35,584 nucleotides of DNA from Chara braunii (Eukaryota; Streptophyta; Charophyceae; Charales; Characeae): contig BFEA01000209.1 of assembly GCA_003427395.1 (NCBI GenBank), forward strand, positions 1,131,715-1,167,298, read 5' to 3'. Below the pieces are notes generated by a model. It saw nothing but the letters and a program-made list of their open reading frames with translations, was not told the origin of the DNA and searched no databases. Positions 1-9,953 of this stretch are shown here, in pieces. The position numbers and the translations under genes are program-made. The first letter of the stretch is position 1, and each line of letters opens with the position of its first letter.

Positions 1-17
1 GGGATTTTTTTGAATTT

Positions 18-288
18 AACGGGATTCAACGGGAGTTTAATTCCCCCGTTCTGCGTTAAAAAGATACACAGGGGGAGTGTTTTTTTTTTTTTTTTTTTTT
101 AGGGGGCGGGGTTGAGTGCGAAGGTGCCTAGGGCCATGTGTTCCGGACCCCGCGCATCAATTCCGTTTTTCCGAAAAGCGTGCGAGCGACCCGTTTTCTC
201 ATTTAACAAAAATTCAACGGTTTTTTTTCAGATTCAACGGGATTCAACGGGAGTTTAATTCCCCCGTTCCCTGTTAAAAAGACACACA
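18..288. repeat. pair of 53-bp direct repeats
   Basis: Positions 18-70 and 236-288 match with only a few differences, 218 bp apart. Each copy holds a short inverted repeat (ACGGG ... CCCGT around an AGTTTAATT centre), so each could form a hairpin. Between them lie a run of about 21 T (80-100) and GC-rich sequence. No coding potential is recognised. This could be the edge of a larger repeat or LTR that starts outside the window. Confidence 0.75.
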
Positions 289-780
289 ATCTTCGACTAC
301 GACCCAATAGGCCGAAGTTAGAAAAAAAAAAAGAAAAAAAAAGGGAACCCTCTCAGGCCACAATATGTCTGATTAGAAATGAATAAGCTAGGTTCCAAAG
401 ACAGGTTACTCCCATAGCCCGCCCGTCCACCATGAAGCGGCATTTTGTCCGAGTCACAGGAAGAAGGGAGAGTGGTGGCGAAAGTTGTTGCTCGATCATT
501 CTTCTAGTGAGTAGTAGTGACTTCCGCATGAAGTACTCAATAGCCAATGCCCCAGCAAGAGGTTGTATTTTCTCAAGCGAGTTGCCGCAAGCCAACGGTC
601 GGTGGAGGAATGTGGAGTTAACCCAATGGAGGCTGAAGTGTGTTGGACAACGGACTAGAATGGTGCCCAAAGTGTGATGGTTATTATACGATTGGAGTGT
701 GTGTGGAGCGAGATCATCAAGGAGCTATTTGTCAGCATCATCACAATGTTGACCATCATTATCAACAGGGAGGTTATCAT
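289..780. other. non-coding stretch, nothing recognised
   Basis: An A-rich tract (about 321-343) is followed by sequence with short open frames on both strands. The longest, near 353-677, overlap on opposite strands and resemble no protein family I know. I see no gene here. Confidence 0.5.
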
Positions 781-882
781 CAGGGAGGTCATCATTAGGG
801 GAGCTGCTCTTCATCAAGGAGGTCATCATTAGGGGAGCTGCTCTTCATCAAGGAGGTCATCATTAGTGGAGCTGCTCTTCAT
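781..882 (+). repeat. 34-bp minisatellite, three copies
   Basis: Three head-to-tail copies start at 781, 815 and 849, each exactly 34 bp and beginning CARGGAGGTCATCATTAG. They differ at one or two positions. A partial degenerate copy precedes the array near 766. The unit contains the TCATCATTA motif that is scattered through the next kilobase. Confidence 0.93.
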
Positions 883-2055
883 CAGGCTGTTTCCTTGTTC
901 TATTGTTTGTTTCGTCTCTTGCAGGTTATAGTCATCTCAGTATTGTTGTCGGCCGGTTATTATCATCATCAGCACTTTTGTTCCCTACGATGCTGATTGT
1001 CATCATCTTCGTCATGCTGCCGTGCGCTCATAGCACAATGGCAAAAAAAAAAATAAAAAAAAATCTTCATTGCGCTGCTGTCATCATCGCGCTCCCCTGA
1101 GGCGTCGTAAATTCAATTATTCCGCACGACGCTTCTCACCATCGTCACGTTGATTGTTGACATCATCAGGGCGTGGTGGATCTTCCTCATCACCGCATTG
1201 CTTCTTCTCATTAACCCATTCTTAAGTCTCTTCATCCTAGGGCACTTCTCGCCGTCATCGTCTCAGTGCGTTTTCTTTCCTTTTTTCTAACTCTCCTTGC
1301 AAGATGGTAAGATGGGGGAGAGTGAGGGTATATTTTGGGGATTGTACTAATTTGGGACTGGGATTATATCCCAGCGGGGGCAGATTGGAGCAAAGGGTTA
1401 ATCGAGGCATACTTTTGGGGGAGCTGTATGCCTTGTAGGGAGAATTGGAGGAGTGGGCCTGACCCTAGTTAGGGCTGATGAGGACTGCTCTTGATCAGGG
1501 CACTTCTGTTCAGAGGAGGCAGCAAAGTGTCGGCATGAAAAGTAGGAGGGTGGGGGGAGGGATAAAAAAATTCTATTCTCATCAGCTTCATCATAATCAT
1601 CAATCTCTCAATTCTTATTTCCCTGTTCTTTTCTGTACTTGAGGTCGTAAAAATCCTCCCCACGAGGTTGCTGACGTGGAGGGCAGGATGGATTGAGTGG
1701 AGAGAGCTCTTTCCTACAGGAGAAACACAAGGTGGGAAGTGTTTGCCTATAGGGAATAAGGGCGGACAAGGGGGACTGTCTAACTCTGGGGCTAGGAGAG
1801 ATGGAAGGCGGAAGATCATGTACTAGTGGTGGCAGAGGAGAACAAACTTCAACAAAGATAACTTGACGTAGGCTTTTTGGGGGAACAACCTCCTTTGAGA
1901 GGAGTAGGGTAGAAGGAGGGTTTCCTATTGTTGGGGTTGTGAGGAACTGTTCAACAACAGAGTGGTTCTGATTAACGGAGGTAACAAGGGAGAGGAGGGG
2001 TGATTAGAGGGGAAGAGAGGAGGGGTGGACAAGGGAGGGTCAATCAAGATCAAGT
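883..2055. other. gene-free stretch with two hairpins
   Basis: No protein family is recognised. Two clean inverted repeats are present. 1358-1374 has a 7-bp stem CTGGGAT/ATCCCAG with a 3-nt loop. 1405-1433 has an 8-bp stem AGGCATAC/GTATGCCT with a 13-nt loop. The sequence from 1300 to 2040 is strongly G-rich on the plus strand. An antisense 116-codon open frame at 1469-1819 is low in complexity and is probably chance. Confidence 0.5.
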
Positions 2056-2101
2056 ATCATTATCATCATCATCATCAACATCATCATCATCATCATCATC
2101 A
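2056..2101 (+). repeat. (ATC)n microsatellite
   Basis: An imperfect ATC/TCA trinucleotide run of about 46 bp with one TTA and one AAC interruption. It matches in type the ATG/GAT runs at 3915-3997 and 5947-6018. Confidence 0.9.
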
Positions 2102-2223
2102 GATTGGTTGTTTGCTCAGGAACCCACTATTATCAGATCCGAATTCTTAGGCTACATTCTAGTTAAACTGATTTCCTAATTCAATTTGAGCTTTTATTGT
2201 GTTCCTGTCGAGGTTGAGCAGAA

Positions 2224-2432
2224 ACCAGAACGATGCTGGCCGACGTTGGGGCATCGCCCTGTAACCTTCATAGGAGCTTGAGGCCTTGGATAGAAATCTG
2301 GTGATTGTTGAGGGTGGAAGGCAATTACAATACTTGACCAAAGGCTACAATCTGGCCGACGAGGGTCGACGTTGGGGTGGGTGGCGCTGCTTGTAACCTA
2401 GTTAGATTGGGGTGTGAGACCAGGTAGAGGCT
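2224..2432 (+). repeat. dispersed repeat R1, two tandem-like copies
   Basis: Copies at about 2224-2310 and 2350-2432 share the R1 core. The core begins CCAGAACGAYGCTGRCCG, then has a TTGGGG block, a CCTGTAACC block, and ends with GTGAGRCC and a GGTAGAG-like tail. Further copies lie at 4205-4320 (minus) and 16258-16790 (plus). No open frame is conserved among copies. It could be a SINE-like or MITE-like family, or part of a larger element. I see no clear RNA polymerase III B box. Confidence 0.7.
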
Positions 2433-2640
2433 TGGTTGGTATACAGTATTGGCTCGGTAGAGAATGACTGCTTGGTATGGATATATGAGATTAGGGCTAG
2501 GGTAGTACGTGAGATCTGAGTAGATAAGCATTTTGAGTAGTCAACATCAATCTCTAGCTTATTATCTCAATCATCCTGAAGTATTCCTGAATCATCCCAA
2601 ATTTTCATCAATCATCAATGTATTCCAATTATAAGGGAAT
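2433..2640. other. non-coding, AT-rich
   Basis: Contains scattered ATCAT motifs. No feature recognised between the R1 copies and the LINE 3' remnant. Confidence 0.4.
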
Positions 2641-2720
2641 TTGGGCCCGGTTCCCAACACGTGCTGCTCCCCACGAATAGATTGGAGTAATAAAAAAAAA
2701 AAAAAAAAAAAAAAAACAAT
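2641..2720 (-). mobile_element. LINE 3' end remnant (module plus homopolymer), LINE D
   Basis: Read on the minus strand this is a T run of about 25 (A run at 2692-2716 on plus), then a module containing CTCCAATCTATT, GTGGGGAGCAGCAC and GGGAACCGGGCCC. The same module, in the same order next to a homopolymer, follows the C-terminal remnants of LINE C (near 7076-7120) and LINE B (17359-17440). I read it as a LINE 3' untranslated end. The alternative is a separate polyA-tailed element on the plus strand. No coding part is recognised beside this copy. Confidence 0.6.
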
Positions 2721-2870
2721 ATAGTAATATACTCAAAACGGAACCACGCACAATTCTGTAGAAATTCAAAACACCCAAAGTAGTCGCAGAAAAAGCAGTG
2801 AGTCACCAGAAGTGAGACAAAGGTGGAGAAGCAACGGAGAAGGAAGGCGGATAGTTTGGTTAACAATCAA

Positions 2871-3218
2871 TAATACAATTGAAACAACTCTTCCTGGACC
2901 ACACCTCTTCACCTCAGGGACCTTCTCCCACCAACTCACCACCTAAAAATGGTTGACTCTCCCAGAGGACACTGCTGCAACCTCTCTGTAGGTACAAGAT
3001 GGCGCCCCACCGGGCCCACCCCCATTGACAATGCTGGCTGTGAAGGTTGATACATGCTTTCTTTCAGCCTTCTGATGTGACCAGAGCTCTTGTATTCCTA
3101 GGGCACAGGTAAGTCAAGGTAAGTTTCCCAATCTTACTCACTCTCTCTCTTCACAGTCCTCAACACCCTCTTCCTCACCCTGCCTCTAAGCTATAGCTAT
3201 GGCGCCAAACACCCTTGC

Positions 3219-3220
<2 letters not shown>
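2871..3220 (+). other. non-coding; possible splice-site-like pair
   Basis: No protein recognised. A pyrimidine-rich stretch ending TTTCTTTCAG (to 3067) is followed 41 nt later by CAG|GTAAGT at 3106-3114, with a second AGGTAAGT shortly after. This looks like a micro-exon flanked by good splice sites, but nothing else supports a gene. Confidence 0.2.
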
Positions 3221-3221
<1 letters not shown>

Positions 3222-3272
<51 letters not shown>

Positions 3273-3279
3273 TCTCTCT
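3222..3279 (+). repeat. (CT)n microsatellite
   Basis: About 58 bp of CT dinucleotide with one interruption near 3268. It makes the overlapping open frames on both strands (poly Ser-Leu and poly Arg-Glu) spurious. Confidence 0.95.
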
Positions 3280-3785
3280 GCTAGCGCCGACTTCCGCTTT
3301 CTCACGCCAGCCTCCCCTCTCCTCTCTACCTCACCCAACAACACTTTGGCACTAGTGTGTACAAGGCACAATGAATGGGCCACAGGGGCGGCCCACTCTT
3401 TTGGATCATTGACCAGCCACGCCTTGCCTCAACTTGCCTCCTGCGATGGTGGAGATTCTTGATCTGGGTGGCCCGGGTTTTCTGTTGGCCTCAATTTGTC
3501 TGGACTCAGTAGGCTTTGGAAATTTAGGAAAAAACATAGAAACCTTTGATTGTGCATCACATCTGTGGTTGTGGTTGGATGCTGAAAAATCTCTCACTCC
3601 TAGTGTACTTTTGCCAGGCTGGACCTAACTTGTGATTTTCCAAGAACCAACTGTCTCACGTATATATATATATATAAATATATATATGAGTCGGTGAAAC
3701 TCCGACGAAACAGTTTGTCACAGCCCCTCGTTTGTTGTCCTCTTCTCCCTCTCTGCCTACGGTTTACCGGGCAGTTTTATTTGAC

Positions 3786-3823
<38 letters not shown>

Positions 3824-4204
3824 TTACCAATAAGAAGATTGAGGCCAGAGACCTCACATTCTACCTGGAGTAACTGAACCGAACATGCTGAGTACCGGGC
3901 TCAACGTCCCTCCTATGATGATGATGATGATGATGAACTTTAGAGATAATGATACTAATGATGATGATGATGATGATGATGATGGTGGTGATGATTAGTA
4001 TGTAATAAATATAGAAGACTACAATATATCAGCATTTTTGGGCTCTTGATCCTGGACCAACTCCTAGCCCTCCCTGTACCAGGACATTACATCTTAGAGG
4101 CAATTCCATCCTAAACCAATGTCAACCGTAACTGACATGTTCTCACAACCTAGACTATCCTTGGACCCATAGGTTGTCAAGGAAGCCCCCCTGGTTCACC
4201 ACTG
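3280..4204. repeat. gene-free block with (AT)n and (GAT)n arrays
   Basis: AT dinucleotide runs lie at 3661-3687 and 3787-3824. GAT/ATG trinucleotide runs lie at 3915-3936 and 3957-3997. Short open frames between them (for example 3434-3628) resemble nothing known. No gene seen. Confidence 0.8.
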
Positions 4205-4320
4205 GATTGCCTTCCTCCCTCAACAAATCCCCGAAACTCTCTACAAGGTCTCCCACTCCTGCAATTTGCAGGTTACAGGGCAACGCCCAACTCCAGCCAA
4301 CGTCGTTCTGACATCGGCAA
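4205..4320 (-). repeat. dispersed repeat R1, minus-strand copy
   Basis: The reverse complement carries the R1 core (CAGAACGACGTTGG, TTGCCCTGTAACC, then GAGACC and a TAGAGAG tail). In this copy the segment after CTGTAA is a near-perfect hairpin: CCTGCAA pairs with TTGCAGG at 4259-4273 on plus. The copy at 16576 has a hairpin in the same place with a different stem length and loop. Confidence 0.75.
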
Positions 4321-5149
4321 ACCAGGGGCACAAAACATAGCAACTTTGCATATATCAGTCCAGTTTCGACCATCTCTGAAATCCTATATCCGGAATAAGG
4401 AAGAAAACCAGATACCGCCAAAAATTACAGAACGCCAAAAAACTTGATATGACATGATTGAAGACTATGGAATTCTGAAGTACCTGTTCTGTGAAGATTA
4501 CTTGGCATCGCCCCTGCAAAGTGGAGCTCTCCCCTGTACACCCCACCTTCCATCCATTTGGAAAAAAAGTTTAAAAACGTTGATGCTAAGAGAGGAGAAT
4601 ATAGATACCAGGAAGGCATTCAAACCAAATAAATTTACACTGGATAAATTTTGAAGACCATGTTTATGCAAAAGAATTGGATCAGCTTGTGGAAACAAAT
4701 GTAGCGAAAATAAAAACATAGAAAGAGAAAATGCAGACCGGAGAAATTTTGAAGATCAGGTTTCTGCAATAGAATTGGATAAGAGTCGGCTTATGAAAGC
4801 AAACGCAGCGAAAGTAAAACCATGGAAAAAGAAAATGCAGAGTGGAGGTTCAAAAATTCAAATTGTAGGAATTTAAGTATTAAAAATACCAACTTAGTTA
4901 TAGGAGTTGAGAGTTACGATGATTCTGGAATATTCAGGAATTATATTTTGAAATTTAATTTGGATATTTAATTAGGATACTATATTAGTTGAAAGAGTAG
5001 ATTGATTATTAGGATAATGATATGTATGGTGATTGGATGTTGATTAATTAGTTAAAAAGGATACTAATTAGAAGTAAGAATTAGAAGAATAGTACAAACT
5101 GTATGGCTAAGTGACTAGAAAAAAAACATGAGCAACACCCCTTATCTCT
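4321..5149. other. AT-rich gene-free stretch
   Basis: 4440-4860 contains two loosely similar segments, each with GAAGAYCA, TGCAAWAGAATTGGAT and AAAATAAAAACAT-like blocks about 100 bp apart, suggesting an old tandem duplication. 4870-5100 is very AT-rich. No protein family recognised. Confidence 0.4.
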
Positions 5150-5900
5150 TTCCCCTCAGACACCACCAGTCCCCATCACCTTGCCCCTGACTTCTTCTCC
5201 CACCCCCTTCGTTTTCTTTCTCCTTCTATACCCCTCACGCCCCTCAGACCCTTACCTCTAGTATCTCTTCCCAACATCACACTCATTTTCCCCTTCTTTC
5301 TTCCCCAAAGAGGAAAAATAGTCGGAAACAAAGAGTGAATGAAGGACAATAGGTGGGGGATGAAAGAGAAGGAAAAGAGAGAAGAGAAAGAGATGAAGCT
5401 ACCAAGGAGAAAGAGGAGGGAAGGACTCTTAGCGAAAAGAGAAGAGAAGAGATGTTACCCACGAAGACGTTGAAGACGACGTTGTGGTGATGATGATGTT
5501 GAAGCTGATTATCCTTCGAAGATGATAGCTGATGACGAGACAAAGTACGCTTCCCCTGTCCCATCCCTTTACCCCGTAAATCCTAATCTCCTACCTCCTC
5601 ACCAACTACCTTTCCCCTTCTCTCCCTCCCTTATCCCCACCGCCTTCCTACCCCACTCATGGCCTTCCAACCCCATTCCCTCCTCCACTTCCACCCATTG
5701 TCACCCCACTACACTTCTCGTCCTTGCTGGATGAGGCGGCGGAACAACCCCGAAGCGGAGCAAAGGAGAAAATAGAAAACGAAGAGAAGAGGATAGAGGA
5801 CGAATAAAGAAGAGGGAGAGAGAAAAATCAAGCGAAGAGGCATCCGAGTAGAGAGAAGAGTCCAAAGGGAAGGAAGGAGGAGGGAAGGGCATGAAGAGGA
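5150..5900. other. alternating pyrimidine and purine blocks
   Basis: The plus strand is pyrimidine-rich at about 5150-5290, purine-rich at 5300-5470, pyrimidine-rich at 5540-5720 and purine-rich at 5745-5900. Open frames here are compositional (Ser/Pro/Leu or Arg/Glu/Lys) and give no family match. Adjacent Y and R blocks could pair loosely or form triplex DNA. Confidence 0.6.
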
Positions 5901-5946
5901 AAACGGATGAAAAAAAAAAAGACGAACATTACCCATTACCGCCAAA

Positions 5947-5947
5947 T

Positions 5948-5989
<42 letters not shown>

Positions 5990-6018
5990 TTGATGTTGAT
6001 GCTGATGATGCTGGTGAC
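5947..6018 (+). repeat. (ATG)n microsatellite
   Basis: About 14 perfect ATG units followed by TTG/CTG variants. It produces the poly-Met and poly-Ile open frames on the two strands, which I do not call as genes. Confidence 0.95.
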
Positions 6019-6554
6019 AATACATGCCGCTGTCGTGATTGATGCCGCTCCTGCACGCCTGACAATACCATTCTCCTCCACCAACCCAACGCCCTCTCGC
6101 TTACCACGGCCTGTCAGCCAGATGGATGGACCTGGCCAACAGTCTCGCCCTGATTCTGCAAGCCTGTTGCGGCAATCGAGCGCAAGATAGCGCTTCCATT
6201 CTAAATCGTACGTACCTCCCGACACACTCTCCCAATAACAATCTATCCCTTCACAACATCCTTTTACTAACCCTTCGCCACACACAAGACATCAACGCCA
6301 TGCCACGTGTATGAAGTGAACGCCCCGCCATTAGCCAGTTGCCAGCACCTTGTTGCCTGTCAGCAGACAACGTTTCACCGTTCACGGGGCAAACAGCACC
6401 TTGCTTCCCTCAGAAAGCCAGCCCCTCACCACCTTGGAACAACTAGCGCTCCACCACCAACGAATGGCCGGCACAACTGTCTCACATAGGGACACATGTT
6501 GCCTTGTTTGCAATTGCTGGGCAATGCCCTGCCAATATGCCCACTTCCTACGTG
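6019..6554. other. non-coding, nothing recognised
   Basis: C-rich sequence with short overlapping open frames in several phases and no family resemblance. It may be 5' flank of LINE C, or a part of LINE C too decayed to recognise. Confidence 0.4.
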
Positions 6555-7120
6555 AGTAACCTATATAACTTGGGCAGACGGTCTGTCCTATGGGCGCTTT
6601 GGTGGCGGCACTCCCTTCTAGTTCTGGAGGGGGTAAAGATCAAGGGCCCTGAACTGATAGGGCAGATAAGGTAGCTTGTGCAATTAGAGTTGATGCGTAG
6701 ATGGAGCGACCTTAAACCACAGTTAAACATTTTTCAGACAGATTGAGATATTAAGAGGGCGATCACGGGGTGTTGCATGAAGTGGCTGGGTGGGCAACGG
6801 GAAGGATGGATGGCTCAAATTGAGTGGACAGGGAATCAGGCCGCTGCGACAGAACAAGGAATCCCAAGAGATTACAAACTTATCTTCAATGGTTGGACTC
6901 ACATTGACCCATCTTTCCCGATCAGGCCTCTGTGAGGCTCCGTCTGATTTTTCGGACCCGTTCCCTCCCCACCCCCTCACCTTTTTTTTTTTCTTGGTGG
7001 GGGGGGGGGGGGGGGGGAAACACCCCCGCCAGCGTTAGTGGTGCTGATAAGAGCAGATACCACTAGTTCCTCGGAAGAGGCTCAATCTATTGGTGGGGAC
7101 CAGCACCTGCTGGAAAACGT
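6555..7120 (+). mobile_element. LINE C: decayed C-terminal and 3' end of an L1-like LINE
   Basis: Plus-strand translation from 6585 gives VLWALWWRHS, MRRWSDL, KWLGGQREGW and FNGWTHIDPSFP in order. These align with the C-terminal tail of LINE A (AVLWALWRRHS, IRWEKV, KDWLGGTQGN, EWTNVHPDIP) and of LINE B. In-frame stops occur after GQIR, after FQTD and after PIRPL, and the SDFSDPFPP segment lies in another frame. Downstream come T11 (6982-6992), a run of 19 G (6999-7017) and, at 7076-7115, the LINE 3' module CTATTGGTGGGGACCAGC. Only the last few hundred bases are recognisable, so this is a 5'-truncated or eroded insertion, not functional. Confidence 0.82.
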
Positions 7121-7352
7121 CCCTTATACAAAATGAGTTTGCAGTGTATCAAAATAGGATTGTGTGAGGTTTCTGCCAGCATTGATTACCCTGGGATCCA
7201 GGGGATTGACTGAGCAGGCTATTGGAGAGAGGGAGAACCTCTTCGCCCTGAAACCGACACAAGATCTTTGCTGCTACACACTAGCTCCTCCCTCCTCCTA
7301 CAACTGAACAATGAGCAGAAAACACAGATGAATTGAAGAAATGATCCCATCC
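7121..7352. other. short spacer between tail-to-tail LINEs
   Basis: This lies between the 3' end of plus-strand LINE C and the 3' end of minus-strand LINE A. It contains a 6-bp hairpin CCCTGG/CCAGGG with loop GAT at 7189-7203. Part may be LINE A 3' UTR. Confidence 0.4.
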
Positions 7353-7376
7353 TTTTTTTTTTGCAGCTTCATCCTA

Positions 7377-8259
7377 CTAGGGACCCTCTCCTCCGTACCA
7401 TTGTTCCCCTACCATGGCTAAGGCTGGTGGTGGGAAAGGGTCGGGAAAGTCTGAAGCAGGGAGCCATGGGATGTCTGGGTGGACATTTGTCCACTCTTGA
7501 AAAAGAAGATGGTAGCTCCTGTCATTTTGTCCCACAATTTCTTTCCCCCCCTCTTTTTCCCTTTCCCCCTCCCATCGGATATTTGCAATAGGATTCCCCT
7601 GGGTCCCCCCCAGCCAGTCCTTGCTGAATTGTTGAATATATTTATTGATTTCTGCTTTAATATGTAGGGTTATTAGTTTTTCTTTCACTTTTTCCCATCG
7701 AATAAAAATTTCGGCTTGCATATGCAGCCTGATTTCCTCTTGCAAGATTTGGCCATCCAATCTTACTTCCTCCATTTCATAAATGCTGTGTCTCCTCCAT
7801 AGCGCCCAGAGCACCGCCCACCTTCTCCTCGAAGGCTGTAGTCTGTTCCGGGTGCCATGTTTCACACAAAAGTGCCTTCCAATCCCATGGCCAGGGTGTC
7901 GTGGTGCCCATCTGTCTCCATACCCTTTCCCACCATCTCCATAACCATACCGACCCCGGGCATTGTAGGAAGATATGTTCAATTGTTTCTGGTCGACATC
8001 GTGACGGGAAGGTCGATGAACAAAGTTTGCACCATGGCAGAGAAAGCCCTCGTTGTTCCATGGTTGTCCTATCAATCGACCAATCGTTTGTGGGCAGACA
8101 TCGATGTTCAATTTTCCATTGCAGTGATGCCACTTTCGTTGGGGAGGCCTTGCTCGGCCTTAACCATTTTACTGAGCGAAAGGCCTCTTTCCCCACATTT
8201 AGGTGTCGCATCCACCTGATCTCCACTACATCTTTTAAGTCCATTTTGGGGGGCAACAA
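7377..8259 (-). pseudogene. LINE A ORF2 C-terminal part, zf-RVT zinc-binding domain
   Basis: From 8259 on the minus strand the frame carries LQWKIEHRCLPTND, then CKLC, then ETIEHIFLQCPGSVWLW. This is the C-x2-C ... H ... C pattern of the RT-associated zinc-binding domain (zf-RVT) at the end of plant L1-like ORF2 proteins. Near 7850 the coding continues in another frame (starting before AVLWALWRRHS) through KDWLGGTQG and EWTNVHPDIP to about 7377. That tail is shared with LINE B and LINE C. The frame change shows a frameshift. No RNase H domain is seen. Confidence 0.85.
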
Positions 8260-8979
8260 CCAATAAGTTCACTTAACGGACTTTGTGTGCAGTTGTCGTT
8301 GTTTCCCTTTATCCATGGCTAGCGTCCAGGTTCAGTTTTCTGGATCAAAACCAAGGTGTGAGATTGACGTGGTTGGTTTATATGCCAGTCATCCGTCTCT
8401 TTCTTTCAAGACTCGGATTCAGAATAACTCTGTTTTTTTATGCCATTGTACCTTGTCACCTTTCGTTCTTGTAAGCCTATTGTTTGAGGCTTTGTGGAAA
8501 AGGTTAACCAGTACTTTTTCCCCTCCTTCGCTTGGTTGGAGTATGTCCACTATGTTTCCAACTACTCCCTCCTGGTCCTTTATGCCCACTCACTCACCCT
8601 CTTCCAGTGTCGGTCTCGTTTTGAGGATGCGAACCCAATCTAGGGAGACTGCAAACACAATTGTCTCCAAAGTCTCCCCTACCTTGTGACACTATCTCAA
8701 TTTTTCTCTCAACATGGGTTCGGACATCCAATCTCCCCGCTCTTGATCCCAGATGTCCCATACTCTTAGGATACCATATTTGGTCCATCCTTTCCAGGGG
8801 GGGTCCGTACACCGTAGCACCCTACTGTTAGAGTCAGTTATCCACCGGTTGCCAAAGAGGGGTTGCCTATATACTTCCTCCCAACGCCGTGGTGGTGTTT
8901 TATCCGGGGGAGGGAGTTTCCTCTATATTTTTATAAGTGAGGTCGAGAAGGCATCATTTTGCAGGTCCCGACTAGCTGC
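8260..8979 (-). pseudogene. LINE A ORF2, region between RT and zf-RVT (eroded)
   Basis: This joins the RT thumb to the zf-RVT. Short minus-strand frames (for example 8812-8594, with ERMDQIWYPKS) are in the right place but broken. Plus-strand open frames here (8285-8689, 8753-9334) are antisense shadows. Confidence 0.55.
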
Positions 8980-9911
8980 TTACCCGTCCGTACCGGGTTC
9001 ATCCTCTCTCGATGGTGATGGTCTAGGAACAGGCCAGTACCGATCTTCTAGCCATGTCATCGCGTCTATGTCCAGGGGGGCCGCCGGGGCCAACCTGGTT
9101 ATTTGTTGCAGAGCTAATGCTTTCCATAGGGTCTGTGGATCAAAGAGCAGATGTTTTACCCACTGCAAGGCTAGGGTCATCACCTGGGTAGATGGGTCTA
9201 TGATCCCCAGTCCACCTTTGAGTTTTGGTTGGATCACCGTATGCCACGCCACTCTGCTAATAACGTTAGGACACTCATGGTTCCCCCGAATATCGCCACC
9301 TGTCGCCGGAGGGTGGTCATCGCCGGTTTGTTGAGCGACCAAAGTGCTGTTTTATACCATAATGAGGCTAATACTACGTTATTGATTAATAGAGTCTGAC
9401 CCATCCGCGAGGTTTTGCTATCCTTCCAACTGTTCAGTTTTCCAAGGACCGACTGCATCAGTCGTTCATCATTCAAGGGTGGTCCTCCTTCTGCCGATAG
9501 CTTAACTCCTAATACCCTGATCGGGGATTCCTTTGGCAGCCATCGAACCCGCGGGGATTCTGGCGGCCTGACCCCTTGGTAGTGTATCCACTGGCCTTCC
9601 GTTTTATTCCCCCAATTAACTTTCATATCTGAGAGATCACAGAACCGGTCAAGCAATCGGCGAACTTCCTCCATGTTTTCGGTTGAGGCCTCGACCATGA
9701 GGGTGAGATCATCAGCAAAGAGGGAACAAATAGGGATAACCTCCTCTGATTTAAAAGTTACACTTATTTTATTAATTTGCTTATGAGTGCGCAGGTTAGC
9801 CGCTAGTGCCTCCATAATTATTACAAACAGAAAGGGGGCAATTAGGTCGCCTTGGCGTACCGATCGTTCCAGGCGAATGGGCGGAGTCAGTCTGCCATTT
9901 AACACCCTCAT
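8980..9911 (-). pseudogene. LINE A reverse transcriptase, C-terminal half
   Basis: Minus-strand frame from 9911 shows RSVRQGDLIAPFLFVIIMEA (RT motif B region), then SLFADDLTLMVE, the F-A-D-D catalytic motif C, then the thumb. A second frame from about 9342 carries VAWHTVIQPKLKGGLGI, the conserved segment after the RT palm in plant LINEs. One frameshift separates them near 9300. The catalytic Asp pair is present. The N-terminal half of the same RT lies beyond the inverted repeat at 10656-10915. Confidence 0.9.
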
Positions 9912-9953
9912 GGTCGAGGCCTCAACGTTCCAGGCGAATGGGCGGAGTCAGTC

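Noticed and set aside
781-882. CRISPR-like array
   Set aside because: Head-to-tail units without unique spacers, in eukaryotic repeat DNA.
3186-3462. Ser-Leu and Arg-Glu repeat proteins
   Set aside because: Translation of the (CT)n run on each strand.
5891-6285. Open frames with long Met or Ile runs
   Set aside because: Produced by the (ATG)n microsatellite; no support elsewhere.
7361-9334. Plus-strand open frames of up to 193 codons (for example 8753-9334)
   Set aside because: Antisense to LINE A ORF2, whose minus-strand frames show RT and zf-RVT motifs.
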